Below are positions 46,202 to 54,375 of a DNA stretch of 64,000 bases, one piece after another. Under the pieces are notes generated by a model. The model did not search any database. It had not been told where the DNA came from and was given only the letters and a program-made list of their open reading frames with translations. Every line of letters starts with the position of its first letter. Positions within the stretch are counted from its first letter, which is position 1. The stretch covers positions 248,001 through 312,000 of the forward strand of contig CAWBGY010000014.1 of NCBI GenBank assembly GCA_963788505.1. The letters are read 5' to 3'. The translations under genes and the position numbers were made by a program. This stretch comes from JAIQFF01 sp963788505 (lineage in GTDB: Bacteria; Acidobacteriota; Terriglobia; Terriglobales; Acidobacteriaceae).

Positions 46202-46546
46202 GTGAAGCATCTCACCCTAGTCTTTTTCCTGCTGTGCTCCGTGCTCTGCTGGTCTGTGCCTGCTGATAGCGATTACAGCATCAACATCCACGTTAGTGGG
46301 ACGCGAATGGTGCGTGATACCCGCTCTTCGAGCTACTACGAAAGCTTGATCGTTACCATTGATGGCAAGAAATGTGAACTGGAATCGCTCCATTCACCTA
46401 ACGCACTACTCCAGTTGGGCGACTACAAGGCAAGGCTAGTAATGGACAAGCATTGGTCAGGGCCTTACGAGTCTTATCGAGTTTATGAACTGTTGCTGCC
46501 CGACAACAAGAAGCGGCAATTCCTTTTGGTGGGTCAGGGGGAATAG
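46202..46546 (+). CDS. Small secreted protein of unknown function
   Basis: A 114-residue protein with a signal peptide (KHLTLVFFLLCSVLCWSVPA) and a beta-rich mature part (YSINIHVSGTRMV, SLIVTIDGKKCELESL, GDYKARLVMDKHW, SYRVYELLLPDNKKRQFLLV). The GTG start is supported by GAGGAGGGG immediately upstream. The family is not certain; it resembles small secreted Acidobacterial proteins of unknown function. It sits between R3 and the IS relic, mirroring the position of the gene at 43909. Confidence 0.72.
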   Translation: MKHLTLVFFLLCSVLCWSVPADSDYSINIHVSGTRMVRDTRSSSYYESLIVTIDGKKCELESLHSPNALLQLGDYKARLVMDKHWSGPYESYRVYELLLPDNKKRQFLLVGQGE

Positions 46547-46600
46547 CCCTGCGAGTCTCAGCCCTGTATGTTCTAGCTGGGCTTCTGGACAGCAATTGAC

Positions 46601-46861
46601 GAAACCAGATGGGATGAGAAGGCCGGTCTCCGGACGGGATGCTGTACGCTCCCAAGTTATCGATGTGCTCGAAGCACAGATAAAAAGGAGACCGGCAATG
46701 AAGAAGATTAGCACCGGCAGCGTGGCATGCCTCCTAACACTTCCTTCATCGCCTTCGGAGTCGTGCCCAGCTTCTGCTCCAGCACGATCGTGCCGGCTTC
46801 ATCCAGCACGCAATACCTCCGACCGGCCTTCTCATGGAAGGCGATTACACTCATTGACCCG
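46601..46861 (+). mobile_element. Internally deleted and inverted relic of the IS1111-like element
   Basis: 46601-46716 matches the left end of the complete element (44584-44698) through the first codons of the transposase. 46717-46816 is an inverted copy of transposase codons corresponding to about 44775-44876. 46817-46861 matches the right end (46052-46096). The transposase and 3' noncoding region are otherwise missing. The relic keeps both subterminal inverted repeats, so it could in principle be moved in trans. It lies about 70 nt from tRNA-Pro. Confidence 0.88.
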
Positions 46862-46927
46862 AACCCCGAGTTCAAAAGTGACGGATGGGTATACTCGCAA
46901 GTACCTGATACGGAAGGTCGAAGATTG

Positions 46928-47005
<78 letters not shown>

Positions 47006-47246
47006 ACAAGGTCGATGGAAGCGATGATCGGAACCACGCGGGCCGAAGGCATTCCGGGCCCAGGCGCCTGATTCCGTTAGAAAGTATAGCACCCGGAGCG
47101 GGGTCGTCCGGGCGCATGCGCCACTTGGGGTTTCAATATCTGCCCTCTCATCACACGCACCTCCCTGGAAAGCCTCCCCGGAATTTTCCTATAGCCTATA
47201 GAATGATGCTTCGCTGACAACCCAGTCCTCCATGATCTAGGCATCT

Positions 47247-48428
47247 ATGATCGCGTTTACTGCCACGACCTTGTTTACTCCGCGGGAGCGGATCGAGCAA
47301 CCGCTGCTGCTGGTGGAAGAGGGGGGCATCGTTGAAGTGACCTCGCGGGCGCACCGCGAAGTTCCCGGAAATTGCCGCTTGGTGGATTTTGGCGACGGCA
47401 TACTGGCGCCCGGCTTTATCGACATCCACATTCACGGCGGCGCCGGACACGATGTGATGGAAGCCGGTCCTGGCGCGCTGCCGCCCGTGGAACGGCTGCT
47501 GGCGTCTCACGGGGTGACCAGTTATTTCCCGACGACAGTTACCGCCCCGATGGATGCGACCCTATCCGCTTTGGGGCGGCTGGCGGACGCCATCGAAGCC
47601 GCGGAGCGAAATCCGCAAACCTCCGATTTGCAAGCCGGCAAATTGCGGGCGCGCCCGCTGGGAATTCACCTCGAAGGTCCATTCATCAGCCATATCCGGC
47701 GCGGGGTGCATCCTCCGGAAAACCTGCTGGCTCCGTCCCCGGCGGCGTTTGATGGCTTCTGGCAAGCGGCGCGGGGACACATCCGGGTGTTGACGATCGC
47801 GCCTGAATTGCCGGGCGCTCTCGAAGTCATTACCCAGGCGGCGGCTCGCGGAGTTTGCGTGAGTCTGGGCCACTCCAATGCCGATCTGGATGCGGCCCGC
47901 GCCGGTTTCGCCGCCGGCGCCCGCCATGCCACCCACACCTTTAACGCCATGCGGCCGCTCGACCATCGCGATCCCGGAATTCTGGGCGAAGTGCTGACGG
48001 ATACGCGACTTTCCGCTGACATCATCGCGGACGGCATCCACCTCGATCCCGTGATCGTGCAACTTTTCCTCAAAGCCAAGGGACCGGAAGCCGCCGTGCT
48101 GATCACTGACGCCACCGCCGCCACCGGCATGCCCAACGGCCGCTATCGCCTGGGCTCACTCGAAGTCGAAGTGAAAGACGGCCGGTGCATGGTGGGAGAA
48201 TCATTGGCGGGCAGCGTCCTGACCATGGATCGCGCGGTCCGTAACGTCATGCAGTTTGCCCAGTGGGACTTGCAACAGGCGGTGCGCCTGGCAACCTTGA
48301 ATCCGGCGCGGGTCGCGGGAGTGAAGAACGGAGGCTCGATCCAGGCCGGCGCGCCCGCCGACCTGGTGGTATTGAGCCCGAGCGGCGAAGTAAGAAGTAC
48401 GATCGTGCGCGGACTTGGAATCTGGTAG
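47247..48428 (+). CDS. nagA: N-acetylglucosamine-6-phosphate deacetylase
   Basis: A 393-residue amidohydrolase of the NagA family. Signature segments: APGFIDIHIHGGAGHDVMEA (HxH metal motif and GG loop), HGVTSYFPTTVT, GIHLEGPFISHIRRGVHPP (metal Glu), VSLGHSNADLDAA, HATHTFNAMRPLDHRDPG, and VLITDATAATGMPNG with the catalytic Asp. It converts GlcNAc-6-P to GlcN-6-P. The stop at 48428 is followed 40 nt later by a GlmS-type isomerase-domain gene on the same strand, so the pair could carry GlcNAc-6-P to fructose-6-P. The 240 nt between tRNA-Pro and this gene show no other gene. Confidence 0.95.
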   Translation: MIAFTATTLFTPRERIEQPLLLVEEGGIVEVTSRAHREVPGNCRLVDFGDGILAPGFIDIHIHGGAGHDVMEAGPGALPPVERLLASHGVTSYFPTTVTAPMDATLSALGRLADAIEAAERNPQTSDLQAGKLRARPLGIHLEGPFISHIRRGVHPPENLLAPSPAAFDGFWQAARGHIRVLTIAPELPGALEVITQAAARGVCVSLGHSNADLDAARAGFAAGARHATHTFNAMRPLDHRDPGILGEVLTDTRLSADIIADGIHLDPVIVQLFLKAKGPEAAVLITDATAATGMPNGRYRLGSLEVEVKDGRCMVGESLAGSVLTMDRAVRNVMQFAQWDLQQAVRLATLNPARVAGVKNGGSIQAGAPADLVVLSPSGEVRSTIVRGLGIW

Positions 48429-48468
48429 CGCCGGCGGCGCTACTTTCGAAGCCCTGAGGAGAAATTGA

Positions 48469-49600
48469 ATGGCCGACAAAGGGGGATTCCCCCATTACAT
48501 GCTGAAGGAAATCTTCGAGCAGCCGCAGGGCCTGCGGGACACGATCGCGCCCCGGGTGTCGCTCGAGGAGGCGGTGGTCCGGCTCGACGAGGTCCGCATC
48601 AGCACCGACGAACTGCGCGCGTTGCGGCGGATCAACATCGTGGCTTCCGGAACCAGCCGCCATGCCGGCATGGTTGGCCAGTACATGATTCAGGACCTGG
48701 TCAACATCCCCGTGGACGTGGACTACGCCAGCGAATTCGAATATCGCAATCCCCTGATCGGTCCGGGCGAACTCACCATTGTCATCACGCAGTCCGGCGA
48801 AACCGCCGATACCACCGCCGCCCAGCGCGAAGCCAAAGCCAAGGGCTCGCGCACCATTGCCATCTCGAACGTCGTCGATTCCACCATCGCGCGCGAGGCC
48901 GACGGCGTGCTCTACACCCATGCCGGGCCGGAGATCAGCATTGCGTCGACCAAAGCCTTCACCGCCCAGATGGCAGTGCTCTACTTGTTTGCGCTTTACC
49001 TGGGACAGGTGCGGGGCAAGTTTGCCAAAGAACAGCGGCGGCATTACATCCGCGAACTGCTCGATTTGCCGGGCAAGATGGAAGCCCTGCTGAAGTCCGC
49101 TCCCTCGGCTTGCGAGCAACTCGCCGAAAAATATTACAAGGTGCAGGATTTCTTGTTCATGGGCCGCGCCATCCACTATCCCGTCGCCATGGACGGCGCC
49201 CTCAAGCTCAAGGAAGTTTCCTACATCCACGCCGAAGGCTATCCCACGGGAGAAACCAAACACGGTCCCAATGCGATGATTGATGAGAACCTGCCGGTCG
49301 TGATCATCGCGACTTGTGACCGTGAGGATTCCGAATCGGTGCTGCGCTATGAGAAGAACGTCGCCAACATACGGGGCTTCAAGCAGCAGTCGGCGCAAGT
49401 GATTGCGATTGCGTCCGAAGGCGATAAAGAGCTTCCCCGGCTGGCGGACCACACCATCGTCGTTCCGCAGGCGACCGAACTGTTGCTGCCGCTTCTGGAA
49501 ATCGTGTCCGCTGCAGTTGTTCGCTTACTACATGACGGTAAAAAAAGGATTGGATGTTGACCGGCCGCGCAATCTGGTGAAGTCGGTGACGCTGGAGTAG
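48469..49600 (+). CDS. Stand-alone GlmS-type SIS isomerase domain (GlcN-6-P deaminase-like), frameshifted at the end
   Basis: About 376 residues matching the C-terminal isomerase half of GlmS with no N-terminal glutaminase domain. It begins MADKGGFPHYMLKEIFEQP, the GlmS inter-domain segment. Two SIS domains follow: NIVASGTSRHAGMVGQYMIQ, VITQSGETADTTAAQREAKA, ISIASTKAFTAQM; then FLFMGRAIHYPVAMDGALKL, KEVSYIHAEGYPTGETKHGP. The published-style frame stops at 49560, but a surplus T near 49507 hides the true end, which reads PLQLFAYYMTVKKGLDVDRP, then RNLVKSVTLE, to 49600. Without a glutaminase it cannot use glutamine, so deamination of GlcN-6-P (as in GlmD) is likely, matching the nagA neighbour. 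GAGGAG precedes the ATG. Confidence 0.87.
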
Positions 49601-49781
49601 CGCTCGCGTGCGGCAGAAAGCTGAACGCCACCTGAATTCGCAAGGCTCAACGCCTCCTCTTTAAGCTTCGCTTAACATTGCGGACTTCTCTCAACAATAA
49701 ATCTTCGCAACCGAATTCTTTTTCTCTTCCTCTACGCATCACACCTGCTTGCGACGCCCTTCGCCGAGGAGAGAAAAGAAA

Positions 49782-50414
49782 ATGCGGAAATTCGGAATCT
49801 TGATGCCTATCGTTTTATGTTTGCCGTTAACGCTCGCCGCCCAAAACGGCGGAGCGATGCCCGCCGGCGGCGAGTACGGGACACGGGCCGCAGTGTTTGG
49901 CGGATACTCTTATCTGCGCAACGGCAGCAACGGTTTTAACGGGTGGGAAGGTCAGGGCACGTTCAATTTCAACCGCTACCTGGGTGTGACCGCCGATGTA
50001 AGCGGCTCCTTCCTTAGCCCGTTTTCTTTTTCGACATCGGCTTTTTCGGCGTCCACCTACCAGCACGTTACCAATTACTTGTTCGGTCCGACGGTAACGG
50101 GCGGATTTGGCAGAAGCGCCGTCTTCGCCCACGCATTGTTCGGCGCAGCACATTCCAGTCTGGGCGCGGGGGTAAACGTTCCAATCATCGGCGGGATCTC
50201 CACCGGCCTTACCAGCGCCAATGCCTTTGCCATGGCTTTTGGTGGCGGCATCGATATCGGCATGACACGACATTTCGCCATCCGCGCCGTGCAGGTGGAT
50301 TACGTCCGCACCCAGTTCAGCGCGAGCGATGCGTTATTGACCGGACTCTCCAGCAGCCTGGGGAACCGGCAGAATAGCTTCCGCTACTCATCAGGGATTG
50401 TGTTTCGATTCTGA
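49782..50414 (+). CDS. Outer-membrane beta-barrel protein
   Basis: A 210-residue protein with a signal peptide (KFGILMPIVLCLPLTLAAQ) followed by alternating strands rich in Gly, Phe and Tyr (VFGGYSYLRNGSNGFNGWEG, FNFNRYLGVTADVSGSF, YLFGPTVTGGFGRSAVFAHA, FGGGIDIGMTRHFAIRAVQV, DYVRTQF) and a terminal strand ending in phenylalanine (SSGIVFRF), the classic outer-membrane signature. The layout matches small OmpA-like eight-stranded barrels. The start at 49782 follows GAGGAGAGAAAAG. The function is unknown; it probably has a structural or adhesive role. Confidence 0.85.
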   Translation: MRKFGILMPIVLCLPLTLAAQNGGAMPAGGEYGTRAAVFGGYSYLRNGSNGFNGWEGQGTFNFNRYLGVTADVSGSFLSPFSFSTSAFSASTYQHVTNYLFGPTVTGGFGRSAVFAHALFGAAHSSLGAGVNVPIIGGISTGLTSANAFAMAFGGGIDIGMTRHFAIRAVQVDYVRTQFSASDALLTGLSSSLGNRQNSFRYSSGIVFRF

Positions 50415-50445
50415 GTGGGTCTGACGACCGACGACTGACGACTGT

Positions 50446-50838
50446 CTAGTTCGGCTTCCTGTGTTTGCCGTCGGAGAGATAACGCAGCAGTGCGGTGTCC
50501 GAGGCGTTCTTGAATTTTTCCAGGAACGACGCTTCCGGGCTGAGCACTGCGTCGGCGGAAACTTTCTGGCGGATGCTCTGCCGCAGCCTCTCGCCTGATT
50601 CAGATTCGTTGGTCATGACCTGCATGTAGAACCAGATGAAGTGACGCATCTGGTCGAGAGATGATTTCAGCATCTGGAGCGCGTCCATCTCGGGCAGCGC
50701 GCTGAGCGCTTCCATGAGCTCGGGGTCGCTGGGCGCTTCCATGGCGGCACAATTGAGGTGGCGTTGAATGGCGCGCAGGTCTTCAGTTACGCGCAGGATC
50801 CGGATGTGGATTTCTTCGAGGTAGTCTTCTCTTCCCAT
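50446..50838 (-). CDS. Conserved-looking helical hypothetical protein
   Basis: A 130-residue, highly charged and probably all-helical protein (MGREDYLEEIHIRILRVTED, LRAIQRHLNCAAM, MDALQMLKSSLDQMRHFIWF, MQVMTNE). No motif or family is recognised. It is convergent with the beta-barrel gene and has an even codon pattern, which supports a real gene. Confidence 0.6.
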   Translation of the reverse strand: MGREDYLEEIHIRILRVTEDLRAIQRHLNCAAMEAPSDPELMEALSALPEMDALQMLKSSLDQMRHFIWFYMQVMTNESESGERLRQSIRQKVSADAVLSPEASFLEKFKNASDTALLRYLSDGKHRKPN

Positions 50839-50969
50839 GGGCTCCGGCTTCTTTCGACGTCAAGACACCATCTCACCCACAACCCACAGCGAACAGATGT
50901 CCCATGTGCATGCGCTTTGGTAATTCATGCTGTTACTTTGGTCTCGGGTAGTTCGAGAACGACAAAATC

Positions 50970-51085
50970 TGTCATCCCGAGCGCCGTCTCGAGCCGCGCA
51001 CGCGCGGTGAGAGCAAGTCGAGGGACCCCTACTCCTCCACAGAGGAATCAGCCTATAGGGTCGTCTCGACTTCGCTCGGGATAGG
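50970..51085. repeat. Dispersed palindromic element (CCCGAGCG variant)
   Basis: TGTCATCCCGAGCG, hairpin CGAGCCGCGC ... GCGCGG, GTCGAGGGACCCCTAC, about 30 nt of spacer, then TATAGGGTCGTCTCGAC and TTCGCTCGGGATAG as an imperfect inverted half. It is most similar to the tandem-repeat unit near 9 kb. It lies upstream of glgC; the remaining 240 nt before glgC hold nothing I can name. Confidence 0.78.
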
Positions 51086-51322
51086 CTCATCGACTCCAAA
51101 AGACCTTCGCGAGCGAACTATCTTTCTGCCGGAGTTTCCACCGCCTGCGCCAGCGCCGCAACCATCCATCAACTTGTACATGGGCAGGAGGAGGTACGGC
51201 CATCGGTGCCCGGGGGGCAAATACGCGACCGTATCTGGTACACTGTCGCGTTCTGCGGCCTCCGAAAATCAGGGACGGCGGAGCTTTCCACGAGCCTGTA
51301 ATCCCATCGAGGCGGACGAGCT

Positions 51323-52573
51323 ATGAAAGACACGCTGGGAGTCTTACTAGCTGGAGGCGCGGGCGAGCGCTTGTATCCGCTCACTCGTGACCGCGCCAAG
51401 CCTGCTGTCACCTTCGGCGGAATCTATCGCATCATCGACGTCACGCTTTCCAACTGCGTCAACTCCGACCTGCGCCGGGTTTATATCCTCACCCAGTACA
51501 AGGCGTTATCCCTGAACCGGCACATTCGCGAAGGCTGGAACATCATGGGCAGCGAGATGGGAGAGTTCATCGAAGTGCTGCCCCCGATGAAGCGGGTCAG
51601 CGATCAGTGGTACCAGGGCACGGCCGACGCCGTGTACCAGAATATTTATTCGATCGGCTCGGAACAGCCCAAGCACGTGCTCATCCTCTCCGGCGATCAC
51701 ATCTACAAGATGAATTACGGTTTGATGGCAGAGCGGCACAATGACTCGGGCGCGGATGTGACCCTGGCCACGATCCAGATCGATCCCGGCGAAGTGGCCC
51801 GCTTCGGAGTTGTGGACGTGGACCGCGATCACCGGGTGCTGGGTTTCGAGGAGAAGCCGAAGATCACCAAGCTGCGCTCGCCCTCGAATCCCGACAAGGT
51901 GTGCGCCTCGATGGGCATTTATCTGTTCAATACCGATGTGCTCATCCCCGTGCTTCTGAAGGATGCGGAGGACCCCGCCTCCAGCCACGATTTCGGCAAG
52001 GACATCCTGCCCAAAATGGCGGACGATTATCGCGTATATACCTACGACTTCGTGGATGAGAACAAGAAAGAAGCGCTGTACTGGCGCGATGTGGGAACGC
52101 TGGAAGCCTATTACGAGGCCAACATGGACATCGTGGCAGTATCGCCGGTGTTCAATTTGTACGACTCGGACTGGCCCATCCGCACCCACCAGCGTCAGTA
52201 TCCGCCGGCAAAGTTTGTTTTTGCCGAAGCCGGACGCACCGGAACCGCGGTCGATTCCATTGTGTCGGCAGGGTGCATCGTTTCCGGCAGCCTGGTGAAG
52301 GGCAGCGTGGTCTCGCCCGACGTGCGGGTGAACTCCTACAGCGAAGTCGAGAGCAGCATTCTATTTTCCCATGTGAATGTGGGACGGCATTGCCGCATCC
52401 GAAAAGCCATCATCGATCGCGACGTGCACATTCCGGAAGGCACCACCATCGGATATGACAGCGAGGCCGACCGTCAGCGCTACTTCGTCACCGAGAGCGG
52501 AATCACGGTCGTGACTCGCGACTATTCCCTGTTCGAAAATCCAGTGACGGTCGATTACTTCACCAGCGAGTAA
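51323..52573 (+). CDS. glgC: Glucose-1-phosphate adenylyltransferase
   Basis: A 416-residue ADP-glucose pyrophosphorylase. The nucleotidyltransferase motif GVLLAGGAGERLYPLTRDRA and KPAVTFGGIYRIIDVTLSNC open the protein. WYQGTADAVYQN and ILSGDHIYKMNYG carry catalytic residues; FEEKPKI and YWRDVGTLEAYYEANMDI bind glucose-1-P. The C-terminal quarter is a left-handed beta-helix with hexapeptide-type turns (VSAGCIVSGSLVKGSVVSPD). It makes ADP-glucose for glycogen. It is alone here; no other glg gene is nearby. Confidence 0.95.
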   Translation: MKDTLGVLLAGGAGERLYPLTRDRAKPAVTFGGIYRIIDVTLSNCVNSDLRRVYILTQYKALSLNRHIREGWNIMGSEMGEFIEVLPPMKRVSDQWYQGTADAVYQNIYSIGSEQPKHVLILSGDHIYKMNYGLMAERHNDSGADVTLATIQIDPGEVARFGVVDVDRDHRVLGFEEKPKITKLRSPSNPDKVCASMGIYLFNTDVLIPVLLKDAEDPASSHDFGKDILPKMADDYRVYTYDFVDENKKEALYWRDVGTLEAYYEANMDIVAVSPVFNLYDSDWPIRTHQRQYPPAKFVFAEAGRTGTAVDSIVSAGCIVSGSLVKGSVVSPDVRVNSYSEVESSILFSHVNVGRHCRIRKAIIDRDVHIPEGTTIGYDSEADRQRYFVTESGITVVTRDYSLFENPVTVDYFTSE

Positions 52574-52587
52574 TCACCACAACCCGC

Positions 52588-52641
52588 GTAGGCCCGGACG
52601 CCCTCGTCCGGGCGGACGAGCGTAGCTCGTCCTGTTGTAGG
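52588..52641. repeat. GC-rich double hairpin after glgC
   Basis: GCCCGGACGCCCTCGTCCGGGC and GGACGAGCGTAGCTCGTCC form two adjacent hairpins. They may end the glgC transcript. The remainder of the gap to 52930 shows no gene. Confidence 0.65.
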
Positions 52642-52935
52642 GTTCCGATCTTGGATTTGCCCTCCTCGCGTCTGACTCCTCTCCTTTTGCCCCCCGGCCC
52701 GCGGGCATTGTTTCCATTGGCGTTGCCTTGCTGGGTTTACCGGCCTCTGGCTGGGGCTGCGACGCCTTCTTGCCTGGAAGAACCGGAGCGATTAGTTTCC
52801 GGCCGGATCGATCTTTTCATATGCCAGTTTTAATAAACCAGTTTCCAGTCCGGAGTTCCCAGTTCTCGGTTATTCGCCTTTTGTTCGTCTATCGATTGCG
52901 CCCCCTGCTACAATGCCTTGCCTTATAGATCGCAA

Positions 52936-52963
52936 GAACTTTTGGGGCCACAAAAACGTATCT
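52936..52963 (+). promoter_or_regulatory. ECF-type promoter upstream of the sigma-factor operon
   Basis: GAACTT (52936-52941) and GTATCT (52958-52963) are separated by 16 nt, close to the sigma-E-like pattern of a GAACTT -35 and an MTCT-type -10. It lies about 60 nt before the sigma gene start, suggesting autoregulation. Judged by eye only. Confidence 0.45.
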
Positions 52964-53026
52964 ATATTGTGGTGTTAAAGCCCGGGGTGTGCCGGGTGAT
53001 AGACCAGGAGTTCCGGGGAGTGCGGG

Positions 53027-53626
53027 TTGGAAGACGCCCAGGTCGTTGCCATGCTGGTCCGTCGCTGCATCGCCGGCGACGTGGTGGCCTGGGAGGAGAT
53101 TGTGCAGCGCTACAACCGGCGAATCTACAACATCTGCTATCGTTTCGCCGGATCGGGCAACGATGCCCAGGACCTTACCCAGGAGGTCTTCATCAAGATG
53201 TTTCGCACTCTGGGTTCTTACGATGTGGAGCGGGGAGCGTTCATGACCTGGGTCACGACCATCACCCGCAACCTGCTGGTCGACCATTTCCGCAAGGGCA
53301 AGCAGGACCGGATGACCGAATCGCTGGACACCGCGCCATCGGAACACGAAGACGCCATGCCGCTAAGCGAGAAGATCGAGGACAAAGCGCCAGGGGCGGA
53401 TACCAGCGTTCAGAGCCGCGAAACCCGGGAACTCGTCCACCGCGCCCTGCAGAAGCTTTCGCCCGAACTGCGCGAGGCGGTCATCCTGCGCGACCTGCAG
53501 GACATGGATTACAAAGACATTGCCGCGGTACTAAAGGTTCCGGAGGGCACCGTGAAATCAAGGATAAATCGCGGACGGGCGGAACTTGCCCGCCTGCTAC
53601 AACGTACCTATAGGCAGGTGATGTGA
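53027..53626 (+). CDS. ECF sigma factor (RpoE-like)
   Basis: A 199-residue sigma-70 family ECF factor. Region 2: IYNICYRFAGSGNDAQDLTQ, EVFIKMFRTLGSYD and FMTWVTTITRNLLVDHFRKG. A variable acidic linker follows (about residues 95-130), then region 4: LQKLSPELREAVILRDLQDM, DYKDIAAVLKVPEGTVKSRI, NRGRAELARLL. The start is TTG at 53027 with GGGGAG upstream. Its stop overlaps the anti-sigma start (TGATG), the first of three overlaps in a four-gene operon. It probably drives its own promoter (see 52936) and the envelope genes downstream. Confidence 0.92.
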   Translation: MEDAQVVAMLVRRCIAGDVVAWEEIVQRYNRRIYNICYRFAGSGNDAQDLTQEVFIKMFRTLGSYDVERGAFMTWVTTITRNLLVDHFRKGKQDRMTESLDTAPSEHEDAMPLSEKIEDKAPGADTSVQSRETRELVHRALQKLSPELREAVILRDLQDMDYKDIAAVLKVPEGTVKSRINRGRAELARLLQRTYRQVM

Positions 53627-54375
53627 TGGCAGGCGAAACCAAAAACGGCATGCAATGCGCGGAATTCGACGCGCTGCTGAATGAAGCCCTGGACGCGACC
53701 CTGGACGGGCCGAAGCTGCAGAGCTTCCAGGCTCACGCCCGGGTGTGCGCCGTGTGCGGGCCGCTGTTCGCCGAGGCCGACGCGGGGCGGCGCTGGCTGA
53801 AGTCGCTGGCCGAGGTCGAACCGCCCGCCAACCTGATGCACAACATCCTGGTGGCCACCACCGGGTACGAGAGCAAGCGCGTCGCCGTCCGCGCCCAGAC
53901 CGAGAACTCGTGGATGGGTACGGTGACCGGGTGGCTGCGTCCGATATTCGCTCCGCTGCTGGCCATGAGCCGCCAGCCCCGCTTCGCCATGTCATTCGGA
54001 ATGGCGTTCTTCTCTCTATCGATTTCCCTCAGCCTCGCGGGGGTGAAAGTGGGCGACGTGCGCCATGTGGACCTGCGGCCCAGCGCGATCAAGCGCGCCT
54101 ACTACGAGACCACAGGCCGGGTCGTGAAGTATTACGAGAATATTCGCTTCGTGTATGAAATCGAATCACGGGTGCGGGAATTCAAACGAGTCACCGCTCC
54201 GGCGGCACCACCCCCACAGGAGCAGAACAAGGAAAAGAAAGACAACAACACCAGTGGACAACCCGAGCCAAGACAGGAACGCAACTACAGCCAGGGAGAG
54301 GACCAGCCCGTGCTGGCCTCCATCCCGAATGATCCGCCTGTAGTGACGATCGCCACTTACAGGAGGCTTTCATGA
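53626..54375 (+). CDS. Membrane-bound anti-sigma factor with zf-HC2 domain
   Basis: A 249-residue anti-sigma factor. The N-terminal zinc motif is CAEFD ... FQAHARVCAVC (H-x3-C-x2-C), the anti-sigma ASD/zf-HC2 signature. A single membrane helix (AMSFGMAFFSLSISLSLAGV, about residues 125-145) separates it from a periplasmic part ending in a Pro/Gln/Lys-rich tail. The ATG overlaps the sigma stop; GTG three nt earlier is an alternative. It is expected to hold the adjacent sigma factor inactive at the membrane until an envelope signal releases it. Confidence 0.9.
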   Translation: MAGETKNGMQCAEFDALLNEALDATLDGPKLQSFQAHARVCAVCGPLFAEADAGRRWLKSLAEVEPPANLMHNILVATTGYESKRVAVRAQTENSWMGTVTGWLRPIFAPLLAMSRQPRFAMSFGMAFFSLSISLSLAGVKVGDVRHVDLRPSAIKRAYYETTGRVVKYYENIRFVYEIESRVREFKRVTAPAAPPPQEQNKEKKDNNTSGQPEPRQERNYSQGEDQPVLASIPNDPPVVTIATYRRLS

